From NCBI GenBank assembly GCA_023266075.1, contig JAHFRX010000076.1, forward strand, positions 1 to 6,767: a stretch of 6,767 bases of DNA, written 5' to 3'. The translations under genes and the position numbers were made by a program. Of this stretch, positions 1 through 5,596 are shown piece by piece. The notes below the pieces were generated by a model. It had not been told where the DNA came from. It searched no databases and saw nothing but the letters and a program-made list of their open reading frames with translations. The DNA comes from Legionellaceae bacterium (GTDB lineage: Bacteria; Pseudomonadota; Gammaproteobacteria; Legionellales; Legionellaceae). The first letter of the stretch is position 1. Every line of letters begins with the position of its first letter.

Positions 1-373
1 AGCTATAGCTGTAATTATTAAACGTTGAATCCGTATCGTCCCAAATGTTGCCAGATAACTTTGCATTGCTCGTCACAGCCGCGGCTATTCCTAATTGGCC
101 CAGTAAGGCTTTAGGCAAGTTTTTTTGAATACCTACAAAAATCTCACCATCCGCTAATGCGTGCGTTGCATTTGAAGCTACATAGGTTTTTATAATGCTC
201 GGTATCAAGTAAAACGTTTGTGTTTGGCCCCCACTATCCCAAACAGGACCGGCACTGATGGCGCCTACCCACGTCCAAGACTTTTGAATCTCAACTGGAC
301 CCATCGTGCCAGCAACGGATTGTGTGCAAGCAAGAGTAACTGCAGTCATCAATAAAATACACACATATCTCAT
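1..373 (-). CDS. Probable outer-membrane beta-barrel protein, N-terminal part (cut by window edge)
   Basis: This leftward gene runs off the left edge, so only its first 124 residues are visible; I translated them by hand. The start ATG is at 373-371, preceded by a strong Shine-Dalgarno AAGGAG (384-379) at five bases. The protein begins with a signal peptide: R2, then a hydrophobic core at about residues 4-15, and a signal peptidase I site S-V-A|G after residue 21. Cys16 does not sit in a good lipobox (T-L-A-C), so a lipoprotein is unlikely. The mature part starts with GTMGPV and continues with alternating hydrophobic/polar segments (for example VGAISAGPVWDSGGQTQTFY, then GEIFVGIQK and LGIAAAVTSNAKLSG), as in transmembrane beta-strands. 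I remember similar sequences as a large paralogous family of outer-membrane barrels in Legionella and relatives. That match is from memory, not a search. The specific role, such as pore, adhesin or structural protein, cannot be read from this fragment. Confidence 0.8.
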   Translation of the reverse strand, partial: MRYVCILLMTAVTLACTQSVAGTMGPVEIQKSWTWVGAISAGPVWDSGGQTQTFYLIPSIIKTYVASNATHALADGEIFVGIQKNLPKALLGQLGIAAAVTSNAKLSGNIWDDTDSTFNNYSYS

Positions 374-510
374 AAATGCTCCTTACATAATAAGAAGGGT
401 AGATCCCCTGCATTATTTTATATTGAATAACCCTCCCAATCATGCTACTTTGTTGATAATTTAAAATCAAATTTTATTGTTGAGTAGTCATTACATGTAA
501 GGAATTCAGC
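374..510. promoter_or_regulatory. Divergent intergenic region between two secreted-protein genes
   Basis: These 137 AT-rich bases must hold the promoters of both the leftward barrel gene and the rightward propeller gene. For the rightward gene a weak sigma-70-like pair is possible: TTGTTG (450-455) and TTTATT (473-478), 17 bases apart, each a poor match. For the leftward gene a TATAAAAT stretch (422-415, minus strand) could serve as a -10, but I find no convincing -35. Shine-Dalgarno sites are clear on both sides: AAGGAG at 384-379 on the minus strand and AAGGA at 499-503 on the plus strand, seven bases before the ATG at 511. The nine-mer ATGTAAGGA occurs in both leaders (388-380 minus, 495-503 plus), and the plus-strand copy overlaps a perfect palindrome TTACATGTAA (491-500). 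Confidence 0.5.
450..483. repeat. Direct repeat TTGTTGA flanking an AT-rich inverted repeat
   Basis: The 7-mer TTGTTGA occurs at 450-456 and again at 477-483. Between the copies lies an inverted repeat, TAAAAT (462-467) and ATTTTA (471-476), separated by CAA. The whole element covers 34 bases and ends 27 bases before the start codon of the propeller gene. It lies where a promoter or operator would be expected. AT-rich DNA gives such matches by chance fairly often, so a regulatory role is only an inference. Confidence 0.35.
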
Positions 511-2130
511 ATGAAATGTATATGGCGCTGTTTTAATCACATCAAGCGAGTTGCTCTTATAAATTATGCCATTTTCTTCGGCATTGGAATAGCATGTAAT
601 GGCGTCTTGGCAGGCATTCCTGTCTGGACTTTTACGCCCCTCACCCCGACGACCATTATACTCCCTAATAACGCTATAGCGACAATCCAATACCGTGTGA
701 CCAATCAATCGTCCAGGACACACCAGTTGGTTATGACGACGATACCTGGTATTCATCAAAATACGTCTTCTGGCTATTGCGGCAATCCTTTTCAACTCGA
801 AGAACAACAGTCCTGTATTTTAAACCTACAAATCGATGGCCATGATTTAACGAGTAATGTGAATAGTGGGCCTGTCGTGTGCGAACATGCTTCTCCCTTA
901 CAATGTTATCAACCCAGTTGGCCAGATCGTCTTGTGATTACTCTAACTTCAAGTCCATCTGCACATACAATAGGTGGTGTGCTCTCAGGTCTTAAGAGTA
1001 CAGTAGTATTACAAAATAATGGTGCTGACAATTTATTGTTAAATGAGAATGGGACTTTTACTTTCCCCACTCCTGTAGCAGAGGGTAGTCGTTATAACGT
1101 CACAATACTCACGCAACCTCAAGGTCAAGCGTGTGACGTTGAAAATGGTTCGGGTACAATGGGTAATTCTGATATAAGCGATATTGTGGTTCGTTGCGCG
1201 ACCAATATCGGATATGTTGTGAACTACGGATCGCATGAAGTATTAAGATGCCCCATTAACGTAGACAGTCTTTTTGGAGACTGCGTTAATGCTGGTAATA
1301 CTGGGACAGCTTTTGAAGCTATTATAGGTGTAGCATTAAATCGGCAGGCAACGCATGCTTATATCACTGACTTAGGAGATAATGCTGTCTTAATGTGCCC
1401 AATCGATAGCAATGGTTTTTTTGGTGAGTGCATCGATCTTGCCAATAATCAGCAAGTAGTAAATAATCCGATTTCTTTTTATGCTCCTTATGGCGTTATC
1501 TTAAATCGCGCGGGCAACCGAGCGTATGTAGCCAATACAGAAGGAAATACAGTGTCCGTTTGCGATGTACTTGGGGATGGTACTTTTAGCACCTGCGTTG
1601 ATTCAGGAAATAGCGGGAGTGCGTTTGCGATCCCATTATTCTTTGCGTTTAATCCTGATGAAACAATTATGTATGTGACAAACTATGAAAATAATCAAGT
1701 ATTGGTATGTCCTATCAATAACGATGGTACGTTTGGTGATTGTCAGGATTCTGGTAATATGGGATTGCCATTTGACAGCCCCATTGGCATTGCGGTCAAT
1801 CCCAGTGGAACACGAGCTTATGTCGTGAATGGTTCAACCGTTTATGTATGCCCCATTATCTTACCTTTGCAAAATACATCGGTGGCCTATGGATTTGGTA
1901 TGTGTCAGGATGTAGGTAATACAGGGGTTCCTTTTAGCGGTCCCTTTGGAATAGCACTTGATCGTCTTGGTTACAATGCTTATGTGACCAATGGATCAAA
2001 TAATACGGTTACTATCTGTCCGATTCTTGATAATGGTTTATTTGGTGCTTGTGTTTTATCAGGAAATTCTGGAACCGGTTTTATTGGCCCACAAGGATTA
2101 GCTCTTTATAATGAAGTTATCATCCATTAA
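511..2130 (+). CDS. Exported six-repeat beta-propeller protein with cysteine-paired repeats
   Basis: The 539-residue product starts at an ATG with AAGGA seven bases upstream. Residues 1-34 form a signal peptide: basic start, hydrophobic core at about 14-29, and a V-L-A|G cleavage site after 34. C29 does not fit a lipobox. Residues 35-145 form a beta-rich domain with four cysteines (C90, C102, C124, C132). Its PLTPTTI and YRVTNQSS segments look like an immunoglobulin-like or surface-protein module I remember from Legionella. Residues 150-230 form a second module (IGGVLSGL, TVVLQNN, FTFPTPV, YNVTILTQPQGQ; C208 and C229), common in secreted bacterial proteins. Residues 232-539 hold six repeats of about 50 residues (consensus AYVTN..NNTV.VCPI..DGTFG.C.DSGN.G..F..P.GIALN), typical of YVTN/NHL-type lactonase-like propellers. 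I see no catalytic signature. A role in surface binding or scaffolding is possible but unproven. The gene faces a leftward barrel gene and ends against the methyltransferase gene with no gap. Confidence 0.85.
   Translation: MKCIWRCFNHIKRVALINYAIFFGIGIACNGVLAGIPVWTFTPLTPTTIILPNNAIATIQYRVTNQSSRTHQLVMTTIPGIHQNTSSGYCGNPFQLEEQQSCILNLQIDGHDLTSNVNSGPVVCEHASPLQCYQPSWPDRLVITLTSSPSAHTIGGVLSGLKSTVVLQNNGADNLLLNENGTFTFPTPVAEGSRYNVTILTQPQGQACDVENGSGTMGNSDISDIVVRCATNIGYVVNYGSHEVLRCPINVDSLFGDCVNAGNTGTAFEAIIGVALNRQATHAYITDLGDNAVLMCPIDSNGFFGECIDLANNQQVVNNPISFYAPYGVILNRAGNRAYVANTEGNTVSVCDVLGDGTFSTCVDSGNSGSAFAIPLFFAFNPDETIMYVTNYENNQVLVCPINNDGTFGDCQDSGNMGLPFDSPIGIAVNPSGTRAYVVNGSTVYVCPIILPLQNTSVAYGFGMCQDVGNTGVPFSGPFGIALDRLGYNAYVTNGSNNTVTICPILDNGLFGACVLSGNSGTGFIGPQGLALYNEVIIH
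1204..2127 (+). repeat. Six tandem beta-propeller repeats within the exported protein
   Basis: The repeats begin at about residues 232, 283, 338, 387, 436 and 490. Each has the order Y-V-x-N strand, a V-x-x-C-P-I strand, an F-G-x-C strand and a G-I-A-L-N strand. Cysteine pairs are C247/C258, C296/C307, C351/C362, C400/C411, C447/C465 and C503/C514. Five of the six are exactly eleven residues apart. Repeat 5 has a seven-residue insertion (LPLQNTS region, about 451-457) between its cysteines, and repeat 2 has an insertion between its third and fourth strands. Repeat 3 replaces C-P-I with C-D-V. The repeats have diverged at the DNA level, so the array is old and not a recent slippage product. 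Confidence 0.8.
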
Positions 2131-2134
2131 TTAA
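2127..2134. other. Tail-to-tail stop codons fused in a TTAATTAA palindrome
   Basis: The TAA of the propeller gene (2128-2130) and the TAA of the leftward methyltransferase gene (2133-2131, minus strand) are immediately adjacent. With their neighbours they form the palindrome TTAATTAA. There is no intergenic space, and I find no GC-rich hairpin with a T-tract within either gene end. Each transcript would therefore have to run into the opposite gene before ending. Confidence 0.85.
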
Positions 2135-2826
2135 ACAACAGCACAAGTATTCGCCCATACCCGCAGCATTGCGTTACCCTTGGGATATAACGAAAAAGGA
2201 ACTTCACGTACCTCGACACCATAATCAGCTTGCTGTAACCCGAGTAAGACTGGACCCAACAATAAAGAAGCCTCCCCCGTTCGATTGATAATCGGGAAAA
2301 TGCGAACTTCGTTTGCTACACGCAGAAGTTCTTTCATCTCACATAAATGTTGTGCAATTGCATCCTGCTGCTCTCCTTTTGCAACATTCGTAAAAAAATA
2401 ATGTGAGCTCAACGCGTATTGAAATGCGGCATGACTAAAAGGAAGAGGCGAGGACGGTGCAATATAACGCTGTTGCTGCAAGCCTTGAATAAAATCATGA
2501 AAAAAAGTCTCGCATCCTAAATGTCGTGTGTGAATAAACGGCTCCAATCCACCGTATGCTGCCGTATCCAACTGATATTGATCCGCACGAAGCTCGACGA
2601 CACGCCGCGCAAATAATTGATTCACCTCTTCAATCAGCAGGTCTTCTGTTAATGCAAAAAGTGGATCGCAACTTACAATTGACGTGTTTTTGGCGTGTAA
2701 GGTGGCATTTATAGCCGTTGGACCACATCCAAACTCAAGAATAGATGTTTCAAGCGCTTTGTCTGTTAAATCAAACATTGCTTGATACTCAGCGACCCCT
2801 TGCCCCCACAGCACTAACTTTCGCAT
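2131..2826 (-). CDS. Probable class I SAM-dependent methyltransferase
   Basis: The 231-residue product starts at ATG 2826-2824 with an AGAGGA-type Shine-Dalgarno about four bases upstream. Residues 30-38 (LEFGCGPTA) match motif I, the glycine-rich loop that binds S-adenosylmethionine. D54 in SCDP follows the second strand and would contact the ribose. The segment LPFSHAAFQYALSSHYFF (about 128-145) is the usual motif around the fourth strand (LPF..-x-FD.-.-.S), but the common F-D is F-Q here. Residues 163-180 (EMKELLRVANEVRIFPII) match the helix and strand that follow, as in the R-E-V-R-I-F-P form of the family. The opening RKLVLWGQGVAEYQAMFDL resembles small methyltransferases I remember from Legionella and other bacteria. 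The substrate is unknown. The gene is transcribed away from the leucine operon, and no partner gene suggests a pathway. No signal peptide or membrane segment is visible, so it is probably cytosolic. Confidence 0.75.
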   Translation of the reverse strand: MRKLVLWGQGVAEYQAMFDLTDKALETSILEFGCGPTAINATLHAKNTSIVSCDPLFALTEDLLIEEVNQLFARRVVELRADQYQLDTAAYGGLEPFIHTRHLGCETFFHDFIQGLQQQRYIAPSSPLPFSHAAFQYALSSHYFFTNVAKGEQQDAIAQHLCEMKELLRVANEVRIFPIINRTGEASLLLGPVLLGLQQADYGVEVREVPFSLYPKGNAMLRVWANTCAVV

Positions 2827-2837
2827 TTCATCCTCTC

Positions 2838-2866
2838 TTCACAATGTAGTGTATGCAAGGTATAGT
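2838..2866 (+). promoter_or_regulatory. Sigma-70-type promoter of the leucine-degradation operon
   Basis: TTCACA (2838-2843) matches the -35 consensus at five of six bases, and TATAGT (2861-2866) matches the -10 consensus at five of six, with the ideal 17-base spacer. Transcription would start near 2873 and give a leader of about 27 bases before the ATG at 2900. That leader contains the Shine-Dalgarno AGGAAG (2889-2894). The -35 box lies only 12 bases from the divergent methyltransferase start, inside that gene's leader, so binding of RNA polymerase here could interfere with the leftward gene. I see no clear regulator operator. Confidence 0.65.
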
Positions 2867-2899
2867 CTACCGTATTTAGCGAAGAAATAGGAAGTTGAC

Positions 2900-4060
2900 A
2901 TGCAGCAAAATCTACCCCACTTTCTCGGTGAAACGTATGACGCACTCCGCGAAAGTGTACGCCAATTTGCACAACGTGAAATTACACCGATTGCCGCACA
3001 AATAGATAAAGAAAATACATTTCCGCATCACCTCTGGCGTAAATTGGGCAACTTAGGTGTATTAGGTATTACGGTTGAAGAACAATACGGTGGCGCAAAT
3101 ATGGGCTATCTTGCACACGTTATTGCCATGGAAGAAATTTCACGCGCATCGGCTTCGGTTGGTTTAAGTTATGGTGCGCACTCTAATTTATGCGTCAATC
3201 AAATTGCGCTCAACGCCTCAGTCATACAAAAAAAACGCTATCTCCCCAAACTCATCTCAGGTGAACATGTCGGTGCATTAGCCATGAGCGAAGTCAGCGC
3301 AGGTTCAGATGTCGTCAGCATGAAACTTCGCGCTGACAAAAAAGGGGACTGCTATTTACTCAACGGTACAAAAATGTGGATTACCAACGGCCCAGAAGCC
3401 AATGTTTTAGTTGTCTACGCAAAAACAGATATCGATGCTGGAAGCAAAGGCATTACAGCATTTCTCATTGAAAAAGATATGCCAGGTTTTAAGACGGCTC
3501 AAAAACTTGATAAATTAGGCATGCGTGGCTCAAACACGTGTGAGCTTGTTTTTGAAAATTGTGAGGTTCCCACTGACAATATTTTGGGGCAACTCAATAA
3601 AGGCGTGGAAGTACTCATGAGTGGGCTCGATTATGAGCGTACGATTCTTGCGGCAGGCCCTCTTGGCATCATGCAAGCTTGTTTTGATGTTGTCATGCCT
3701 TACGTGCATGAGCGCAAGCAATTTGATCAATTCATTGGAACGTTTCAGTTTATCCAGGGAAAAATCGCGGATATGTACACAGACATCAATGCATCGCGAG
3801 CTTTTCTTTATGCTGTTGCTAAAGCTTGCGATCATCATCAAGTGAGCCGAAAAGATGCGGCAAGTGTCATTTTATATACCGCAGAAAAAGCAACACAAAT
3901 GGCACTCCAGGCCATTCAAATTTTGGGAGGCAATGGTTATATTGAAGAATATCCTACTGCTCGCTTATTACGCGATGCAAAACTCTATGAAATCGGTGCC
4001 GGCACTTCAGAGATTCGCCGTATACTGATAGGGCGCGAACTTTTTTCTGAGGCCTTATGA
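2900..4060 (+). CDS. liuA: Isovaleryl-CoA dehydrogenase
   Basis: This FAD-dependent acyl-CoA dehydrogenase oxidises isovaleryl-CoA to 3-methylcrotonyl-CoA, the third step of leucine breakdown, and passes electrons to electron-transfer flavoprotein. At 386 residues it is a normal length for a bacterial enzyme. It has the N-terminal helical domain (1-125), the middle strand domain with AMSEVSAGSDVVSM (128-141) and W160-I-T-N-G for flavin and substrate contact, and the C-terminal helical domain. The proposed catalytic base is E246 in GLDYERT, the position used by isovaleryl-CoA dehydrogenases (Glu254 in the mature human enzyme). The position used by medium-chain enzymes holds A367 in LYEIGAGTSE, which supports isovaleryl specificity. 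QFIGTFQFIQGKIADMYT (277-294) and GGNGYIEEYP (343-352) are also typical. The start ATG has AGGAAG five bases upstream and a near-consensus promoter before it. It heads the operon and overlaps the thiolase gene by four bases. Another branched acyl-CoA could be a secondary substrate. Confidence 0.93.
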   Translation: MQQNLPHFLGETYDALRESVRQFAQREITPIAAQIDKENTFPHHLWRKLGNLGVLGITVEEQYGGANMGYLAHVIAMEEISRASASVGLSYGAHSNLCVNQIALNASVIQKKRYLPKLISGEHVGALAMSEVSAGSDVVSMKLRADKKGDCYLLNGTKMWITNGPEANVLVVYAKTDIDAGSKGITAFLIEKDMPGFKTAQKLDKLGMRGSNTCELVFENCEVPTDNILGQLNKGVEVLMSGLDYERTILAAGPLGIMQACFDVVMPYVHERKQFDQFIGTFQFIQGKIADMYTDINASRAFLYAVAKACDHHQVSRKDAASVILYTAEKATQMALQAIQILGGNGYIEEYPTARLLRDAKLYEIGAGTSEIRRILIGRELFSEAL

Positions 4061-4062
4061 TG
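4049..4062 (+). promoter_or_regulatory. Coupled stop/start with two tandem ATG codons for the thiolase
   Basis: The dehydrogenase stop TGA (4058-4060) is embedded in ATGATG. The Shine-Dalgarno GAGG (4049-4052) lies four bases before the first ATG (4057) and seven before the second (4060). The second spacing is the more usual, so translation may start at 4060 and give a protein one methionine shorter. Either choice leaves the genes overlapping, by four bases or by one, and suggests translational coupling. Confidence 0.6.
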
Positions 4063-5247
4063 ACAAATCCAGATGATATTGTAATTGTTGCAGCGCGCAG
4101 AACCCCCATCGGCAACCTGCTTGGCACGCTCTCTTCACTCACCGCACCCGAACTTGCTGCCTTCACTCATTGCGCCGTACTCGACGATACCGCCATCCCC
4201 AAAAACGACATCAGTGAAGTCATTACAGGATGTGTTTTATCCGCAGGGGTAGGCCAAGCACCAGCACGTCAAGCAGCACTAAAAGCGGGTATTCCTGATC
4301 ATGTCGGTGCAACGACCATCAATAAAATGTGTGGTTCTGGTATGAAAGCCATTATGCTCGGCGTTGATTTGATTCGTGCCAACACAGCTTCTATTGTACT
4401 TGCTGGCGGAATGGAAAGCATGAGCCGTGCACCTTTTTTACTCCAAGGCGCGCGCAAAGGATATCGATTAGGGCATCAAACGATGTATGACCATATGCTA
4501 CTTGATGGACTCGAGGATGCTTATGAGCCTGGATGCCTCATGGGTTGCTTTGCTGACCGTACAGCAACGCAATTTTCTTTTTCGCGTGAAGCACAGGATA
4601 ACTATGCAAAAGAATCCATGACACGCGCATTACGTGCTCAAGAAACCAATGCATTTCAAGCTGAAATTGTGCCTATTTCCGTCAAAGAGCGAGGTGAGAC
4701 GTTTGTCATTGATAAAGATGAAGGACCAGATCCGACAAAGCTCACAAAATTAACGCGTCTTAAACCTTCTTTTTCAAAAGAAGGTACCGTTACACCCGGA
4801 AATTCAAGTTCTATTGCAGATGGTGCGGCATCTCTTCTTCTCATGACGGCCAACGAAGCGTCACAGCGAGGTATCACGCCTTTAGCACGTATCGTTGCAC
4901 ACAGCACACATGCACAAGCACCCGCATGGTTCACTACAGCGCCGGTTGGCGCTATTCAAACGCTACTTCAAAAAACAGCTTGGACGATACAGGACGTTGA
5001 TTTATTTGAAATTAACGAAGCATTCGCCGTTGTTGCTATGGCAGCAATTCAATCACTTGAATTAGCACGGGAAAAAATCAATATTCATGGTGGAGCCTGT
5101 GCGCTAGGACATCCTATTGGTGCAAGCGGCGCGCGCATTGTCACAACACTTGTCCACGCATTAAGGCAACAGGGAAAAAAACGAGGCATTGCAGCCCTCT
5201 GCATCGGCGGAGGCGAAGCGACAGCCATAGCAATCGAACGCTTATAA
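4057..5247 (+). CDS. atoB: Acetyl-CoA C-acetyltransferase (thiolase)
   Basis: This thiolase interconverts two acetyl-CoA and acetoacetyl-CoA. In this operon it most likely splits acetoacetyl-CoA formed from the acetoacetate that leucine breakdown releases. At 396 residues it has the usual length. The acyl-accepting cysteine is C92 in NKMCGSGMKA. N320 in EINEAFAV, H352 in GACALGHPIGASGAR and C382 in LCIGGGEAT complete the active site. C-G-S-G-M-K-A at the nucleophile and the C-terminal motifs fit the acetoacetyl-CoA type (AtoB/PhaA) better than the long-chain FadA type, which usually reads C-G-S-S-M-Q-A. The loop before the second half reads TVTPGNSSSIADGAA where TVTAGNASGINDGAA is common. This is a mild variant seen in some relatives. 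The gene overlaps the dehydrogenase by four bases and is followed 25 bases later by a small membrane-protein gene. A longer 3-ketoacyl-CoA substrate is possible, and the symbol rests on motif type and context. Confidence 0.9.
   Translation: MMTNPDDIVIVAARRTPIGNLLGTLSSLTAPELAAFTHCAVLDDTAIPKNDISEVITGCVLSAGVGQAPARQAALKAGIPDHVGATTINKMCGSGMKAIMLGVDLIRANTASIVLAGGMESMSRAPFLLQGARKGYRLGHQTMYDHMLLDGLEDAYEPGCLMGCFADRTATQFSFSREAQDNYAKESMTRALRAQETNAFQAEIVPISVKERGETFVIDKDEGPDPTKLTKLTRLKPSFSKEGTVTPGNSSSIADGAASLLLMTANEASQRGITPLARIVAHSTHAQAPAWFTTAPVGAIQTLLQKTAWTIQDVDLFEINEAFAVVAMAAIQSLELAREKINIHGGACALGHPIGASGARIVTTLVHALRQQGKKRGIAALCIGGGEATAIAIERL
4764..4785 (+). repeat. Near-perfect 22-base palindrome inside the thiolase gene
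   Basis: Two ten-base arms (4764-4773, ACCTTCTTTT, and 4776-4785, AAAAGAAGGT) are perfect inverted complements around the two central bases TC. In RNA this would form a hairpin with an eight- or nine-pair stem and a four-base loop. It encodes the family-conserved P-S-F-S-K-E-G segment (residues 237-243), so codon choice and conserved residues may explain it by chance. No T-tract follows, so it is not an intrinsic terminator. Confidence 0.6.
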
Positions 5248-5261
5248 GCATATATTGAATC

Positions 5262-5267
5262 AGGAGG
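5262..5267 (+). promoter_or_regulatory. Consensus Shine-Dalgarno AGGAGG that fixes the start of the small membrane-protein gene
   Basis: AGGAGG is the full consensus and lies five bases before ATG 5273. The in-frame TTG at 5255 would place this site inside the coding region and has no Shine-Dalgarno of its own. The ATG at 5273 is therefore the preferred start. Confidence 0.8.
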
Positions 5268-5272
5268 ATGAC

Positions 5273-5578
5273 ATGTTATTACAGCAAACCGTAGTTTATT
5301 TAGTACTCAGTTTATTGGCCGTTCTTGGCGCTAAATACGTCCAACTTGCGACACATTATTTCGCGCAACTCTATAGCAGTATCAATTTGAAACTCGTACC
5401 GTATCTGGTAAACGATGCAGTACGACACATCCTATTGATGGTTTTGATACCGGTCATCATTGCAGGCATTCCAGCGCTCATTTATCGCCTTATCAAAAAA
5501 CAGACGATGCCTCATTATCTCCTTTGCACCTGGGTGATTTGGCTTATTTTGGTGTTCAGTAACGTCCTCACACAATAA
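5273..5578 (+). CDS. Small three-helix inner-membrane protein of unknown function in the leucine operon
   Basis: I do not recognise a named family with certainty. The 101-residue product has three hydrophobic segments: about 5-26 (QTVVYLVLSLLAVLGAKYV and onward), 53-73 (ILLMVLIPVIIAGIPALIYR) and 82-99 (YLLCTWVIWLILVFSNVL). Between the first two is a 26-residue amphipathic stretch with few charges (YSSINLKLVPYLVNDAVRH). Between the second and third is a short basic loop (RLIKKQTMPH) that would face the cytoplasm by the positive-inside rule. There is no cleavable signal peptide, cysteine motif or conserved catalytic residue that I can identify. The ATG was chosen for its perfect Shine-Dalgarno. 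The gene sits 25 bases after the thiolase and 18 bases before the carboxylase beta gene on the same strand, so it is almost certainly co-transcribed with them. A link to substrate uptake, membrane anchoring or respiratory electron transfer is possible but not shown. I have a vague memory of similar proteins at this position in Legionella. Confidence 0.75.
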   Translation: MLLQQTVVYLVLSLLAVLGAKYVQLATHYFAQLYSSINLKLVPYLVNDAVRHILLMVLIPVIIAGIPALIYRLIKKQTMPHYLLCTWVIWLILVFSNVLTQ

Positions 5579-5596
5579 TCTCAAAAGAGCCACCAT

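Noticed and set aside
310..325. Possible lipoprotein signal (T-L-A-C) in the leftward barrel protein
   Set aside because: The residue three before the cysteine is threonine, which is a poor lipobox fit, and a good signal peptidase I site follows after residue 21.
445..807. Open frame of 120 residues on the minus strand across the intergenic region and the start of the propeller gene
   Set aside because: It lies antisense to a well-supported gene, has no family-like motif and its sequence is rich in scattered basic residues, as expected of a chance frame.
3530..3845. Short open frames on both strands inside the dehydrogenase gene
   Set aside because: The dehydrogenase reading is conserved throughout with all family motifs, so these are by-products of its codons.
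5255..5272. TTG start that would lengthen the small membrane protein by six residues
   Set aside because: The consensus AGGAGG lies inside that extension and is ideally spaced for the ATG at 5273, and the extension is polar and acidic without matching the membrane character of the protein.
5580..5589. Possible small hairpin CTC-AAAA-GAG before the carboxylase start codon
   Set aside because: A three-base stem is too weak to act as a terminator or a stable translation block.
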